NCBI RefSeq assembly: GCF_014650595.1 | Contig: NZ_BMVG01000030.1 | Span: 19,314-83,313, forward strand | From: Streptomyces alanosinicus | GTDB lineage: Bacteria; Actinomycetota; Actinomycetes; Streptomycetales; Streptomycetaceae | DNA: 64,000 nucleotides | Reading direction: 5' to 3' | Shown: positions 1 to 8,567 of the stretch, piece by piece | How positions within the stretch are numbered: the first letter of the stretch is position 1 | How the letters are laid out: every line of letters begins with the position of its first letter | The notes under the pieces: model-generated | What the model was told of the DNA's origin: nothing | The model's database searches: none | What the model saw: only the letters and a program-made list of their open reading frames with translations | Position numbers and translations under genes: made by a program

Positions 1-292
1 CGCGGACGTAGCCGCTGTGGCCGTCGATGAGATCGCGCAGTTGCCGTATCGCGAGATCCAGGCCGGAGATCCCCTCGGCCGCGGCGGCCTCCAGGATGCG
101 CCCGGCCCGGGTGGGGACGACTCCGCGCGGCTGGCGTTCCACCAGTGCCACCCCGGTCTCCCGCTCCAGCCGTTTGACGTGCTGACTGACGGCGGACTGG
201 GTGCAGCCCAGGTCCCGCGCGACGGAGCTGAGGCTGCCCGCGCGGCACACGGCCACGAAGACACGGAGATCGTCCAGGGTCACGAGATCCAA
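1..292 (-). CDS. LysR-family transcriptional regulator, N-terminal part (runs off the left edge)
   Basis: About 97 residues are visible, read leftwards off the window. The N-terminus carries a LysR winged helix-turn-helix: the stretch around GSLSSVARDLGCTQSAVSQH is the recognition-helix region, followed by the usual linker helix. The co-inducer-binding domain lies outside the window, so the ligand is unknown. The start is either TTG at 292 or GTG at 283; both are in frame just before the conserved DDLRVFVAV segment. Target genes cannot be named because the divergent partner normal for LysR genes is not evident here. Confidence 0.85.
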   Translation of the reverse strand, partial: MDLVTLDDLRVFVAVCRAGSLSSVARDLGCTQSAVSQHVKRLERETGVALVERQPRGVVPTRAGRILEAAAAEGISGLDLAIRQLRDLIDGHSGYVR

Positions 293-448
293 GCTAACAC
301 TTGGAGTTGATGAGTAAATCCAAGGATTGACTAAGCATCAGGTGCGTACCAGGATCAAGGGCGGGCCGCGACCGACCCAGGCGGCAACCCGCTCCCCGTC
401 TCGCCGAGTCCGGACGACGCGGGGTCAGCGAGGAGCGGGTGTCGACCC

Positions 449-1033
449 TCACCCGAGGGCGCGGACGGCGACCTCGATCGCCGTGCCCATACGGGCCTGG
501 TCATGGCCCGCGCGTTCCCGTACGCGCAGCCCGAGCACCGTCGTGAAGAGCAGCTCCACCGCGCCGTCGATCTCGAGACCGGCGGGCAGCTCCCCCTTGC
601 CCCGCCCCTTGAGCAGCAGCGCCCGCAGCGCCTGCCGGGTGACCTCGAACGCGGCCTCGGTGCGCTCGCTGATCCGGGCGTCGGCGGTGCCCAGTTCCGT
701 GGCCGTGTTGACCACGAAGCAGCCTTTGCCGGGTTCGCCGTCGGGCGGGCAGGTGACCAGCCAGAGCATCCAGTCCCGCAGCACCTCGCGGATCGGCCGG
801 TCGTCGGCGGCCAGCAGCCGTTCCGCCTGAGCGGATTCGGTGGCCCGGTAGTGGTCGAGCGCGCGCAGGAACAGCGTGTGCTTGTCGGTGAACGTCCGGT
901 ACAGGCTGCTGGGGGTGAGTTTGAGCTCGTCACCCAGGTCCCGTACCGACGTGGCGTGATAACCGCGTCGCCAGAACAGCTCGGTCGCCCTGACGACCGC
1001 GTCCTGCTCGTCGAACTGTCGGGGTCGTCCCAT
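449..1033 (-). CDS. TetR-family repressor, divergent from an MFS pump
   Basis: This is a 194-aa protein of normal TetR length. The DNA-binding domain fills residues 8-55 (FWRRGYHATSVRDLGDELKL then SSLYRTFTDKHTLFLRALDHY). The C-terminal part (about 75-190) is a helical ligand/dimer domain resembling the TetR_C type found with efflux pumps. An ATG nine bases upstream (1042) is an alternative start. It is divergent from the MFS gene at 1128, and the roughly 90-bp gap holds a large inverted repeat. The likely job is autorepression plus repression of the pump, relieved by a pump substrate; the ligand is not predictable. Confidence 0.9.
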   Translation of the reverse strand: MGRPRQFDEQDAVVRATELFWRRGYHATSVRDLGDELKLTPSSLYRTFTDKHTLFLRALDHYRATESAQAERLLAADDRPIREVLRDWMLWLVTCPPDGEPGKGCFVVNTATELGTADARISERTEAAFEVTRQALRALLLKGRGKGELPAGLEIDGAVELLFTTVLGLRVRERAGHDQARMGTAIEVAVRALG

Positions 1034-1058
1034 GCCCCTCATCCTACCCGACTTGTGG

Positions 1059-1105
1059 AGCGATCGTTCCCGTACTAGCCTCGTTCTCGTATGGGAGCGA
1101 TCGCT
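1059..1105. promoter_or_regulatory. Inverted-repeat operator between tetR and MFS genes
   Basis: Two 16-bp arms, AGCGATCGTTCCCGTA (1059-1074) and TATGGGAGCGATCGCT (1090-1105), are inverted copies with only two mismatches, separated by 15 bp. Each arm also holds the self-complementary CGATCG. The arms sit between the divergent starts, the classic place for a TetR operator. Two dimers could occupy the two arms. Binding by the adjacent TetR is inferred. Confidence 0.7.
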
Positions 1106-1127
1106 ACCAAATATGAAGGAGACTCCG

Positions 1128-2330
1128 GTGACGACGGCAGAACAGTCCGCCGCCCAGGCGACCCAGCCACAGAACGCGCAGAAGAGCCGGTGGCTCGCCG
1201 TCAGTGCGGTGGCCCTGGGCACATTCCTGCTGGTGACCGCCGAGCAGCTGCCGATCGGCCTGCTGACCCCGGTGGGCAAGGCGCTGTCGGTCTCCGAGGG
1301 GACCGCCGGCCTGATGGTGACCGTGCCCAGCATCGTCGCCGGTTTCGCGGCACCCGTGGTGCCGGTGGTCGTCGGCGCCCTGGACCGACGGGTGCTGCTG
1401 CTCGGCCTGATGGCGCTGATGACCGCGTCCAACGTGGTCTCGGCCGTGGCCCCGAATTTCGGCGTACTCGTGGCGTCGCGGGTGCTGGTCGGCATCGCGA
1501 TCGGCGGTTTCTGGGCCATCGCCAGCGGCCTGGCCGTCCGGCTGGTGCCCGGTGAGGACGTGCCGCGCGCCACTGCGATCATCTTCGGCGGCGTCGGCGC
1601 CGCCAATGTGTTCGGTGTCCCGCTCGGCACCCTGGTCGGTGATCTCACCGGCTGGCGCATCGCCTTCGCTTCGCTGAGCGCGCTCGCGGTCCTCACGCTG
1701 CTCGCCCTGCTGGCCGTACTGCCCCCGCTGGCCGCGGACCAGGCCATCCGCCCCCGGCTGCTGCTCGAACAGCTCCGCAACCCGGGGGTGCGCGTCGGCA
1801 TCATCGCGACGGCCCTGATCGTGTTCGGCCACTTCTCGGCCTACACGTTCGTCAGCCCCGCGCTGCAGAAGCTGTCGGGGATCGACGAGAGCTATGTCGG
1901 TCCGCTGCTGTTCGGGTTCGGTATCGCGGGCATGATCGGCAACTTCGCGGCCGGCTCGGCGCTGTCACGCCGGGTGCACCGCAGCGTGCTGATCATCGCC
2001 GTGGCCCTGACGATCGCGATGCCGCTGTTCCTCCTCCTGGGCCGCACCACGATCGGCGGCGCCGTCCTGCTGATCGTCTGGGGCCTGGCCTACGGTGGCG
2101 TCTCCGTCGGCCTGCAGACCTGGATGATCAAGGCCGCCCCGAACGCGGTGGAAGCCGCCTCCTCCCTCTGGGTGGCGGTCTTCAACCTCGCCATCGGCCT
2201 CGGCGCCCTGGCCGGCGGTGTCATCGTCGACAGCATCGGCCTGCGGGGAGTCCTCCTCCTCGGCGGCGCCTGCGCCCTCCTGGCCGCCCTGTCCCTCGCC
2301 GGCGCCCGCACCAACGAGAGCGTGCGCTAG
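1128..2330 (+). CDS. MFS transporter, DHA1-type drug efflux family
   Basis: This is a 400-aa inner-membrane protein with about 12 hydrophobic segments. The antiporter signature is visible in segment 5 (GVGAANVFGVPLGTLVGDLT), which marks the drug:proton antiporter (DHA1) branch. The GTG start at 1128 is chosen because AAGGAG lies six bases upstream (1116-1121); an ATG at 1113 lies before that Shine-Dalgarno and is less likely. The gene sits opposite a TetR gene with a large operator in the gap, the usual arrangement for substrate-induced efflux. The substrate is unknown. Confidence 0.9.
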   Translation: MTTAEQSAAQATQPQNAQKSRWLAVSAVALGTFLLVTAEQLPIGLLTPVGKALSVSEGTAGLMVTVPSIVAGFAAPVVPVVVGALDRRVLLLGLMALMTASNVVSAVAPNFGVLVASRVLVGIAIGGFWAIASGLAVRLVPGEDVPRATAIIFGGVGAANVFGVPLGTLVGDLTGWRIAFASLSALAVLTLLALLAVLPPLAADQAIRPRLLLEQLRNPGVRVGIIATALIVFGHFSAYTFVSPALQKLSGIDESYVGPLLFGFGIAGMIGNFAAGSALSRRVHRSVLIIAVALTIAMPLFLLLGRTTIGGAVLLIVWGLAYGGVSVGLQTWMIKAAPNAVEAASSLWVAVFNLAIGLGALAGGVIVDSIGLRGVLLLGGACALLAALSLAGARTNESVR

Positions 2331-2349
2331 GGCTGTCCGGCGGACCGGA

Positions 2350-4311
2350 TCACCGGCGGGCGTACAGTCCCGCCACCTCGTCCGTGAAGTCGGACATGAT
2401 CTGGGCACGACGGAGCTTCATCGAGGGGGTCAGATGGCCGGCCTCCTCGGTGAAGTCCACCGGCAGTACGGCGAAGCGGCGGATGGACTCGGGGCGCGAG
2501 ACCAGTTTGTTGGCCTCGTCGATCGCTCGTTGCAGTACGGCGTCCAACTCCGGGTCGCCGCACAGGAGTTCCGGCGGCACCGGGTGCTTGCCGAGCATCT
2601 GCCGCCAGTGGGTGATGCCGTCGGGGTCGAGGGTGATGAGGGCCGCGACATAGGGGCGGGCATCGCCGACCAGCATCACCTGGGAGATCAGGGGGTGCTG
2701 GCGCAGCCAGTTCTCCAGCGGGGCCGGGGCCACCGACTTGCCGCCCGCCGTGATCAGCAGTTCCTTCTTGCGGCCGGTGATGGTGAGGTAGCCCTCGTCG
2801 TCCAGCTCGCCGATGTCGCCGGTCGCCAGCCAGCCGTCCCGGGCCGCGGGCACGACACCGCCGGCCTGCGGATCCCAGTAGCCGCGCAGGACGTGGTCGC
2901 CGGCGACGAGGATCTCGCCGTCGGCGGCGATGCGTACCCGGGTGCCGGGCAGGGGCCAGCCGACGGTTCCCAGACGGGGTTTGAGCGGCGGGGTGACCGT
3001 CGTGGCACCCGTGGTCTCCGTCAGTCCGAAGCCCTCGAAGATCTCGATGCCGGCGCCCGCGTAGAACGCGGCGAGCCGTCGGCCGAGCGGGGAGCCGCCG
3101 CAGATGGCGTAGCGGACCCGGCCGCCCATCGCGGCCCGGATCTTGCGGTAGACCAGCGGGTCGTAGAAGGCGCGGGCCGTCTTCAGGGAGCGGCTCGGGC
3201 CGCCGCCGGTGCCGGTCTGCCGGGCTTCCAGCGCCTCGCCGTAGCGCCGGGCCACCCCCGCCGCCCGGTCGAAGGCGGTGACCCGGCCGCCCGACTCGGC
3301 CTTCGCACGGGCCGAGTTGTAGATCTTCTCCAGCATGTAGGGGATCGTCAGCAGACAGGTCGGCCGGAAGGCGGCGAGGTCGGGCAGGAGGTCCTCGGCG
3401 GCCAGGCTGGGCGCATGGCCGAGGCGGACGCGGGCGCGGACGCAGGCGATGGCCACCATCCGCCCGAAGACATGGGACATGGGCAGGAACAGCAGCACCG
3501 ACGGCTCCTCGCCCTGAGCCTTGAAGACCGGGTGGAGCAGCTCGATGGCGTTGTCGACCTCGGCGAAGAAGTTGCGGTGCGAGAGGGCGCAGCCCTTGGG
3601 GCGGCCGGTGGTGCCGGAGGTGTAGATGAGCGTGGCGAGGGTGTCGGGGCCCAGCATCCCGCGCCGCACGCCGACTTCGCCGTCCGGCACCTGCGCGCCC
3701 GCCTCCGCCAGCCGGGTCACATGCTCCTTCTCCATCACCCACAGATGACGCAGGTCGGGCAGGTGCTGGAGTTCGGGGCCGATACCGGAGGCCTGTGCGG
3801 TGGTCTCGGCGATCAGGGCGACCGCGCCGGAGTCGTGCAGGATCCAGCGGGTCTGGAAGACCGAGGAGGTCGGATAGACCGGCACGGTGACCAGACCGGC
3901 GGCCCAGGCGGCGAAGTCCAGCAGCGTCCACTCGTACGTCGTACGGGCCATGACGGCGATACGGTCGCCGGGCACCAGGCCCTCGGCGATCAACCCCTTG
4001 GCCACGGCGAGGACCTGCCCGGCGAAGTCCGCGGCGGTCACCTCCGCCCAGCCGCCGTCGGGGAGCCTGCGGCTGAGCACGACCTGCCCGGGGGCCGCCT
4101 CGGCGTTGTCGAACGGCAGGTCCGCGAGGGAGCCGTGGGTGACCGGGGGCGCGAACGGCGGTACGGAGACCTCCCGTACGGCACCGTCCAGCCGCTGGAC
4201 CCAGGGTTCCACGAGGACCGGGCGGCCGTCGTAGTCGGTGGCGGAGACCGGGGCACCGGAGGGGACGGGGGCGCCGGAGGAGACGGGGGCGTTCGGGAAG
4301 GGGGTGGACAC
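2350..4311 (-). CDS. Long-chain fatty acid-CoA ligase (AMP-binding, FadD15-like)
   Basis: This 653-aa adenylate-forming enzyme activates a fatty acid to acyl-AMP and then acyl-CoA. The P-loop motif TLIYTSGTTGRPKG lies near residue 230. Further on are FEGFGLTETTG (A5), a GYWDP and WLATGDIGELDDEGY segment (A7) and GRKKELLITAGGK (A8 and the hinge). Overall it matches FadD15-type long-chain ligases, which act at the inner membrane in lipid catabolism or remodelling. The start is GTG at 4311; the first 25 residues are a low-complexity Pro/Ser/Gly leader. It is divergent from a MaoC-type gene, which fits a shared fatty-acid role. Confidence 0.92.
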   Translation of the reverse strand: MSTPFPNAPVSSGAPVPSGAPVSATDYDGRPVLVEPWVQRLDGAVREVSVPPFAPPVTHGSLADLPFDNAEAAPGQVVLSRRLPDGGWAEVTAADFAGQVLAVAKGLIAEGLVPGDRIAVMARTTYEWTLLDFAAWAAGLVTVPVYPTSSVFQTRWILHDSGAVALIAETTAQASGIGPELQHLPDLRHLWVMEKEHVTRLAEAGAQVPDGEVGVRRGMLGPDTLATLIYTSGTTGRPKGCALSHRNFFAEVDNAIELLHPVFKAQGEEPSVLLFLPMSHVFGRMVAIACVRARVRLGHAPSLAAEDLLPDLAAFRPTCLLTIPYMLEKIYNSARAKAESGGRVTAFDRAAGVARRYGEALEARQTGTGGGPSRSLKTARAFYDPLVYRKIRAAMGGRVRYAICGGSPLGRRLAAFYAGAGIEIFEGFGLTETTGATTVTPPLKPRLGTVGWPLPGTRVRIAADGEILVAGDHVLRGYWDPQAGGVVPAARDGWLATGDIGELDDEGYLTITGRKKELLITAGGKSVAPAPLENWLRQHPLISQVMLVGDARPYVAALITLDPDGITHWRQMLGKHPVPPELLCGDPELDAVLQRAIDEANKLVSRPESIRRFAVLPVDFTEEAGHLTPSMKLRRAQIMSDFTDEVAGLYARR

Positions 4312-4542
4312 GGGCGGCTCCTCTGGCGTGCGTGCACCTGCGGCGGGCCTTGGCGGAAAGGTGTTACCGCAGGTTAGGCAGGTGATCGTACGGGTCCGCC
4401 GTGAGGGGATTGTGCGGGTCCGGGGGTGGTCCGGGGCTGAAGGTATGCAGCGTCGGGGGTTATGTGACAGGGGCTCACTTCTGTGTGTCCGGCGGGCTCC
4501 CGTCGCGGGGCTTTCGCCGCCGGGCGCCTCGTCGGCGTATGA

Positions 4543-4572
4543 TTACCGGCGGTAACCTTACTTCAGGGTAAG
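4543..4572. promoter_or_regulatory. Paired small inverted repeats upstream of the MaoC gene
   Basis: TTACCGGCGGTAA (4543-4555) is a near-palindrome with one central mismatch, followed by CTTAC(6)GTAAG (4557-4572). Together they lie 15-44 bp before the maoC-like start, in the 275-bp divergent gap with the acyl-CoA ligase gene. TTAC/GTAA arms are common for TetR-type regulators of lipid genes, and a TetR gene lies just beyond at 5549. The rest of the gap (4312-4542) shows nothing else I can name. Confidence 0.45.
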
Positions 4573-4586
4573 CAGGGGGGATCGCC

Positions 4587-5501
4587 ATGGCGCGCGAGTT
4601 GTTGCATCTCACGAGCGGCGTGCTGCGCTCGCCGTTCAAACGGCCTTCCGCGCAGGCGGGTTTCCCGCGCACCCGGCTGGTGCTGCCCGGACTGCGGATC
4701 GATCCGGACCGGCTGACCGCCTATGAGCGGGTGTGCGGCTTCGCGACCGGGGCCGGCGGACCGGCCGACGGACCGGCCGGCGCGGCCACCGGACCGGCCG
4801 CCGGCGAAGACGCGTTGCCGGTCACGTATCCGCATGTCCTCGGCTTTCCGCTCGCCCTGCGGCTGATGAGCGACCGGGCCTTTCCGCTGCCGCTGCCGGG
4901 GCTCGTGCACACCTCGATCGAGATCACCCGGCACGCCCGCCTCCCGGCCGGGGCGGTGTACGAACTCGCCGTCCACATCGAGAAACTGGCCCCGCACCGG
5001 CGCGGCACCGAAGCCACGCTGGTCACCGGGATGCGGGCCGGCGGGGATGTCGTATGGGAGTCGCGCAGCACCTATCTCGCCCGGCACCGGACGCCCGGCG
5101 CGGCAGCACCGGAGCGGGCAGCGGAGCCGGGGCGGGAGGGGCCGGCGCTGCCCGTCGTCGCCGAGTGGCGGCTCGCCGGCGACGTCGGCCGGCGGTACGG
5201 CGCCGCCTCCGGCGATCGCAACCCCATCCATCTGCATCCGCTCGCCGCCCGCCTCTTCGGCTTCCCCCGGGCCATCGCCCACGGCATGTGGACGGTGGCC
5301 CGCTGTCTGGCCGCGCACGGCACACCCGACGCTGCGGTGGTCCGGGCCCGGTTCCGGGCACCGGTGCTGCTGCCGGGCACGGTCGCGTACGGCGCGGACG
5401 GCGGCGGCCGGTTCGAGCTGCGCGGCGCGCGCGGCGAGCGGCTCCATCTGTCCGGAGAGGTACGGACGCCGGACGGGGAATCCCGCACGCTCCCCGGCTG
5501 A
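4587..5501 (+). CDS. MaoC-like double hot-dog (R)-enoyl hydratase/dehydratase
   Basis: A 304-aa protein. The C-terminal half has the MaoC signature YGAASGDRNPIHLHP, with the catalytic Asp/His pair, then FGFPRAIAHGMW. The N-terminal half (residues 30-165) looks like a second, degenerate hot-dog fold with the PHVLGFPLALRLM segment typical of double hot-dog hydratases. The expected reaction is hydration or dehydration of an enoyl/3-hydroxyacyl thioester. Its head-to-head placement with the long-chain acyl-CoA ligase suggests a linked lipid task. Residues 46-58 are a Gly/Pro/Ala-rich insertion in the first domain. Confidence 0.85.
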   Translation: MARELLHLTSGVLRSPFKRPSAQAGFPRTRLVLPGLRIDPDRLTAYERVCGFATGAGGPADGPAGAATGPAAGEDALPVTYPHVLGFPLALRLMSDRAFPLPLPGLVHTSIEITRHARLPAGAVYELAVHIEKLAPHRRGTEATLVTGMRAGGDVVWESRSTYLARHRTPGAAAPERAAEPGREGPALPVVAEWRLAGDVGRRYGAASGDRNPIHLHPLAARLFGFPRAIAHGMWTVARCLAAHGTPDAAVVRARFRAPVLLPGTVAYGADGGGRFELRGARGERLHLSGEVRTPDGESRTLPG

Positions 5502-5513
5502 GCGGGGTGCGGT

Positions 5514-5536
5514 GGGCGAAAGCCCTTCGGCGGGCT
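5514..5536. terminator. Possible terminator between convergent genes
   Basis: GGGC(GAAA)GCCC at 5514-5525 overlaps an alternative AGCCC(6)GGGCT stem at 5521-5536. It lies in the 47-bp gap between the convergent MaoC and TetR genes. There is no U-tract, which is common for Streptomyces hairpins, so function is inferred from position. Confidence 0.35.
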
Positions 5537-5548
5537 CGGGCCCTGCTC

Positions 5549-6202
5549 TCAGACCACGCCTTCGGGCGGCGGGGTCCAGCGCCGGCCCCGCATCAGGGCG
5601 CCCAGGCCCGACCAGGCGAAGTTCATCAGGGTGGAGGCGGCCTGGCGGGCGGTGACGCCGGGCGTGGTGTTGGCCCACGCGGCCAGTGACTCCGCCGCGC
5701 CGACCAGGGCCTCGGCGAGACCGGCGACCTCGTGTTCGGGGAGGTCGGGGTCGCGATGGGCCTCGCGGGCCGCCACCGCGACCAGGCGGGTGACGAAGGA
5801 GACGATCTCCGTGCGCATCGCGGCGGCCTCGGCCGCGAAGGGTTCCCCGTGCGTGCGGGCCTGCAGATGCAGCACGGACCAGGCGTCGGGGTGCTCGGCG
5901 GTGTGCTGGAAGAAGGCCCGGAGCCCGTCCCACAGCTGGCGGTCGGCGGGCAGATCGGTGCGCACCCCGGCGCGGACGGCCCGCGTCAGCGCGGTGGCCT
6001 CACGCCGGATACAGGCGGTGAAGAGGTCTTCCTTGGAGTTCAGATACAGATAGACCAACGGCTTGGAGACGCCCGCGAGTTCGGCTATCTCATCCATCGA
6101 GGCGGCCATGTAGCCGCGTTGGCCGAAGATCTGCACGGCGGCGTCGAGCATCTGCTGCTCCCGCACCGCACGCGGCATCCGCTTGGTCCTCGCCCCACCC
6201 AT
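5549..6202 (-). CDS. TetR-family transcriptional regulator
   Basis: A 217-aa TetR protein. The HTH spans about residues 14-60 (MLDAAVQIFGQRGYMAASMD, then LAGVSKPLVYLYLNSKEDLF). The C-terminal domain is the helical ligand and dimerisation part. It lies next to and convergent with a MaoC-like gene and close to an acyl-CoA ligase gene, so control of lipid genes through the TTAC/GTAA repeats at 4543-4572 is a reasonable guess. The ATG at 6202 is the natural start. Confidence 0.88.
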   Translation of the reverse strand: MGGARTKRMPRAVREQQMLDAAVQIFGQRGYMAASMDEIAELAGVSKPLVYLYLNSKEDLFTACIRREATALTRAVRAGVRTDLPADRQLWDGLRAFFQHTAEHPDAWSVLHLQARTHGEPFAAEAAAMRTEIVSFVTRLVAVAAREAHRDPDLPEHEVAGLAEALVGAAESLAAWANTTPGVTARQAASTLMNFAWSGLGALMRGRRWTPPPEGVV

Positions 6203-6250
6203 GAGGGCAAGACTAATTGGGCTCCGGGGTACCGGGAGCCGTGCCGGACG

Positions 6251-6550
6251 TCAGGAGGGCTGGCTCTGCGCCCGGGCGGTGTCGTCGGCGACGTCCTCCT
6301 GGCTGCGGTTGGCTTCCAGGTTGGCCTTCATCCGGTCGACCCTGCTGACGATGCGCTCCGAGGCCCGGTCCCGCTCCCTGCGCAGCACCACCCAGCTGAT
6401 CGGCGCCGACAGCACCAGCGAGAGCAGCAGCACCCAGAGGAAGTTCGAGTCGCCGAAACCGCGCGGGAAGATGCCGGAGTAGACGGCTCCCCAGACGACC
6501 ACGAGGCAGCCGGCGAAGATGCCGAGGCGCATCAGCGTGTAGCGGAGCAT
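6251..6550 (-). CDS. DUF4229 small membrane protein
   Basis: A 99-aa protein with two hydrophobic segments (about 4-24 and 36-54) and a charged C-terminal tail. It matches the DUF4229 family, which is widespread and uncharacterised in actinobacteria: the TLMRLGIFAGCLV start and the LVLSAPISWVVLRRERDRAS stretch are typical. The ATG at 6550 is preferred over an in-frame TTG at 6574 because the family begins at MLRYTLMR. Function is unknown. Confidence 0.75.
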   Translation of the reverse strand: MLRYTLMRLGIFAGCLVVVWGAVYSGIFPRGFGDSNFLWVLLLSLVLSAPISWVVLRRERDRASERIVSRVDRMKANLEANRSQEDVADDTARAQSQPS

Positions 6551-6625
6551 CTCAATCCACTCGTCCGATTCCAAACAGGGTCATCGTCCAGTGAAGCACG
6601 GTCGGGAAGAGATCTTGCAAGAGGG

Positions 6626-7150
6626 TCAGTCCAGCGGCCGCAGCATGATCACGTCATCGCGGTCGTCGCCGGGCGCGACACGGATGGCGCCGGGGATCCG
6701 GCCGACCTCCTTGTAGCCGCAGGAGCCGTAGAACCGCTCCAGGCCGAGGCCGCCCCGGCAGGTCAGCCGTATCGCGCCGATGCCGTCGAAGGTGCGGGCC
6801 GCGTCCTCGGCGGCCGCCAGCAGATCACGGCCGTACCCCTTGCCCTGGTGGCGGGGGTGGACCATCACCGTGTACAGCCACACCCAGTGCTTCTGGAGCC
6901 GGTGGGTGTTGTGGGCGAGGAACGCGGTCGCGGCCGGCGCGCCCTGCTCGTCGCACCCGACGAGCAGCCGGTGCCGGCCCTCGGCCATGGCCACGAAGTG
7001 GGTCACCAGCTCCGGCCGGACGTCCTCCCGGGTCACGGGCGGCACGAAACCCACGGCGCCGCCCGCGTTGGAGACGTCCGTCCACAGGTCGAGGATGCCG
7101 TCGCGCAACGCAGGGGTGATGGCGGGGTCGAGCGTGAAGGTAAGGGGCAT
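6626..7150 (-). CDS. GNAT-family N-acetyltransferase
   Basis: A 174-aa single-domain GNAT protein. The acetyl-CoA pyrophosphate loop is visible as VMVHPRHQGKGYGRDLL (about residues 94-110), and the C-terminal FYGSCGYKEVGRI is the usual beta5/alpha4 region. The acceptor substrate cannot be read from sequence. It lies just downstream of mqnE on the same strand, separated by 45 bp. Confidence 0.85.
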   Translation of the reverse strand: MPLTFTLDPAITPALRDGILDLWTDVSNAGGAVGFVPPVTREDVRPELVTHFVAMAEGRHRLLVGCDEQGAPAATAFLAHNTHRLQKHWVWLYTVMVHPRHQGKGYGRDLLAAAEDAARTFDGIGAIRLTCRGGLGLERFYGSCGYKEVGRIPGAIRVAPGDDRDDVIMLRPLD

Positions 7151-7195
7151 GTAGGCAGCCTATCCATTACCCGCACGCTCCTTCCAGCGAATGGA

Positions 7196-8359
7196 TCACA
7201 CCCGCATCGGCTGCGGGGAGTCCCGGCGGGCCGGGTCGGGGCCGTCGTACTCACGGATGATCTCGTAACGGGTGTTGCGCTCCACCGGGCGGAAGCCGGC
7301 GTCGCGGATCAGGTCGAGCAGATCCTCGCGGGTCAGCTTGTTCGGGGTGCCGTAGTTGTCCGCGTCGTGCGTGATCTTGTACTCGACGACCGAGCCGTCC
7401 ATGTCGTCCGCGCCGTGCTGGAGGGCCAGCTGGGCGGTCTGCACGCCGTGCATCACCCAGAAGACCTTGACGTGCGGAACGTTGTCGAACAACAGCCTGG
7501 ACACCGCGAAGGTCTTCAGGGCCTCGGCGCCGGTCGCCATCTGGGTGCGGGCCTGGAGGGTGTTGCGTACCTTGCCGTCCTTCATGTCCACGAAGTCGTG
7601 CTGGTAGCGCAGCGGGATGAAGACCTGGAAGCCGTTCGTCTCGTCCTGCAGTTCACGCAGGCGCAGAACGTGGTCGACCCGGTGGCGGGGCTCCTCGATG
7701 TGGCCGTAGAGCATCGTGCAGGGGGTCTTGAGCCCCTTCTCGTGCGCCAGGCGGTGGATCCGCGACCAGTCCTCCCAGTGGGTCCGGTGGTCCACGATGT
7801 GCTGCCGGACCTCCCAGTCGAAGATCTCGGCGCCGCCGCCGGTCAGCGACTCCAGACCGGCGTCGATCAGCTCGTCGAGGATCTCGGACGCCGACAGGCC
7901 GCTGATCGTCTCGAAGTGGTGGATCTCCGTCGCCGTGAAGGCCTTCAGGGAGACGTCCGGGAGCGCCGCCTTCAGTTCGCGCAGCGAGCGCGGGTAGTAC
8001 CGCCAGGGCAGGTTCGGGTGCAGGCCGTTGACGATGTGCAGCTCGGTGAGGTTCTCCGACTCCATCGACCTGGCCAGCTTCACGGCCTCCTCGATGCGCA
8101 TCGTGTACGCGTCCTTCTCGCCCGGCTTGCGCTGGAAGGAGCAGTAGGCGCAGGAGGCCGTGCACACATTGGTCATGTTCAGGTGCCGGTTGACGTTGAA
8201 GTGCACCACGTCGCCGTTCTTGCGGGTGCGCACCTCATGGGCGAGGCCGCCGAGCCACGCCAGGTCGTCCGACTCGTACAGCGCGATGCCGTCCTCGCGA
8301 GTCAGCCGCTCACCTGAGCGGACCTTCTCCTCCAGCTCGCGCTTGAGCCCGACGTCCAT
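7196..8359 (-). CDS. mqnE: Aminofutalosine synthase (radical SAM), menaquinone biosynthesis
   Basis: A 387-aa radical SAM enzyme of the futalosine pathway. MqnE joins 3-[(1-carboxyvinyl)oxy]benzoate and SAM-derived adenosine to give aminofutalosine. The 4Fe-4S cluster motif CTASCAYC (CxxxCxxC) lies near residue 60, after HFNVNRHLNMTNVC, and the SPASM-less C-terminal part matches MqnE/MqnC relatives. The ATG at 8359 is chosen because AAAGG lies eight bases upstream; a GTG at 8368 overlaps that site. Nearby UbiX-, UbiA- and UbiD-like genes belong to the same pathway. Confidence 0.93.
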   Translation of the reverse strand: MDVGLKRELEEKVRSGERLTREDGIALYESDDLAWLGGLAHEVRTRKNGDVVHFNVNRHLNMTNVCTASCAYCSFQRKPGEKDAYTMRIEEAVKLARSMESENLTELHIVNGLHPNLPWRYYPRSLRELKAALPDVSLKAFTATEIHHFETISGLSASEILDELIDAGLESLTGGGAEIFDWEVRQHIVDHRTHWEDWSRIHRLAHEKGLKTPCTMLYGHIEEPRHRVDHVLRLRELQDETNGFQVFIPLRYQHDFVDMKDGKVRNTLQARTQMATGAEALKTFAVSRLLFDNVPHVKVFWVMHGVQTAQLALQHGADDMDGSVVEYKITHDADNYGTPNKLTREDLLDLIRDAGFRPVERNTRYEIIREYDGPDPARRDSPQPMRV

Positions 8360-8398
8360 TGCCCACACCTTTCTACGACAGCCCGGCCAACGGTATCC

Positions 8399-8567
8399 CT
8401 AGTGCCCCGGCAGGCGACGTTTGCCCCTCAAGGAGCGGCGTCCGGTGCGTGCTCTCGGCGCGCCGGCCGGAAGTCCTCGTACTGGGCGTACGTGGGCTTT
8501 CGGCCGGTGCGGCGAGAGGGCGTGCCGGGCGTCGCGACGGGGTGAACGTCGCCTGCCGGGGCACTAG
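8399..8567. mobile_element. MITE-like palindromic element
   Basis: A 169-bp element with 23-bp perfect terminal inverted repeats (8399-8421 and 8545-8567). They begin CTAGTGCCCCGGCAGG. The interior is also self-complementary with few mismatches (for example CTCTCGGCGCGCCGG against its partner near 8500), down to a central CGTAC(TGGGC)GTACG. The whole unit folds into one long hairpin. CTAG at both tips resembles the target site used by IS5-type transposases. It encodes nothing. The right-hand CTAG supplies the TAG stop codon of the Lrp gene. Confidence 0.7.
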
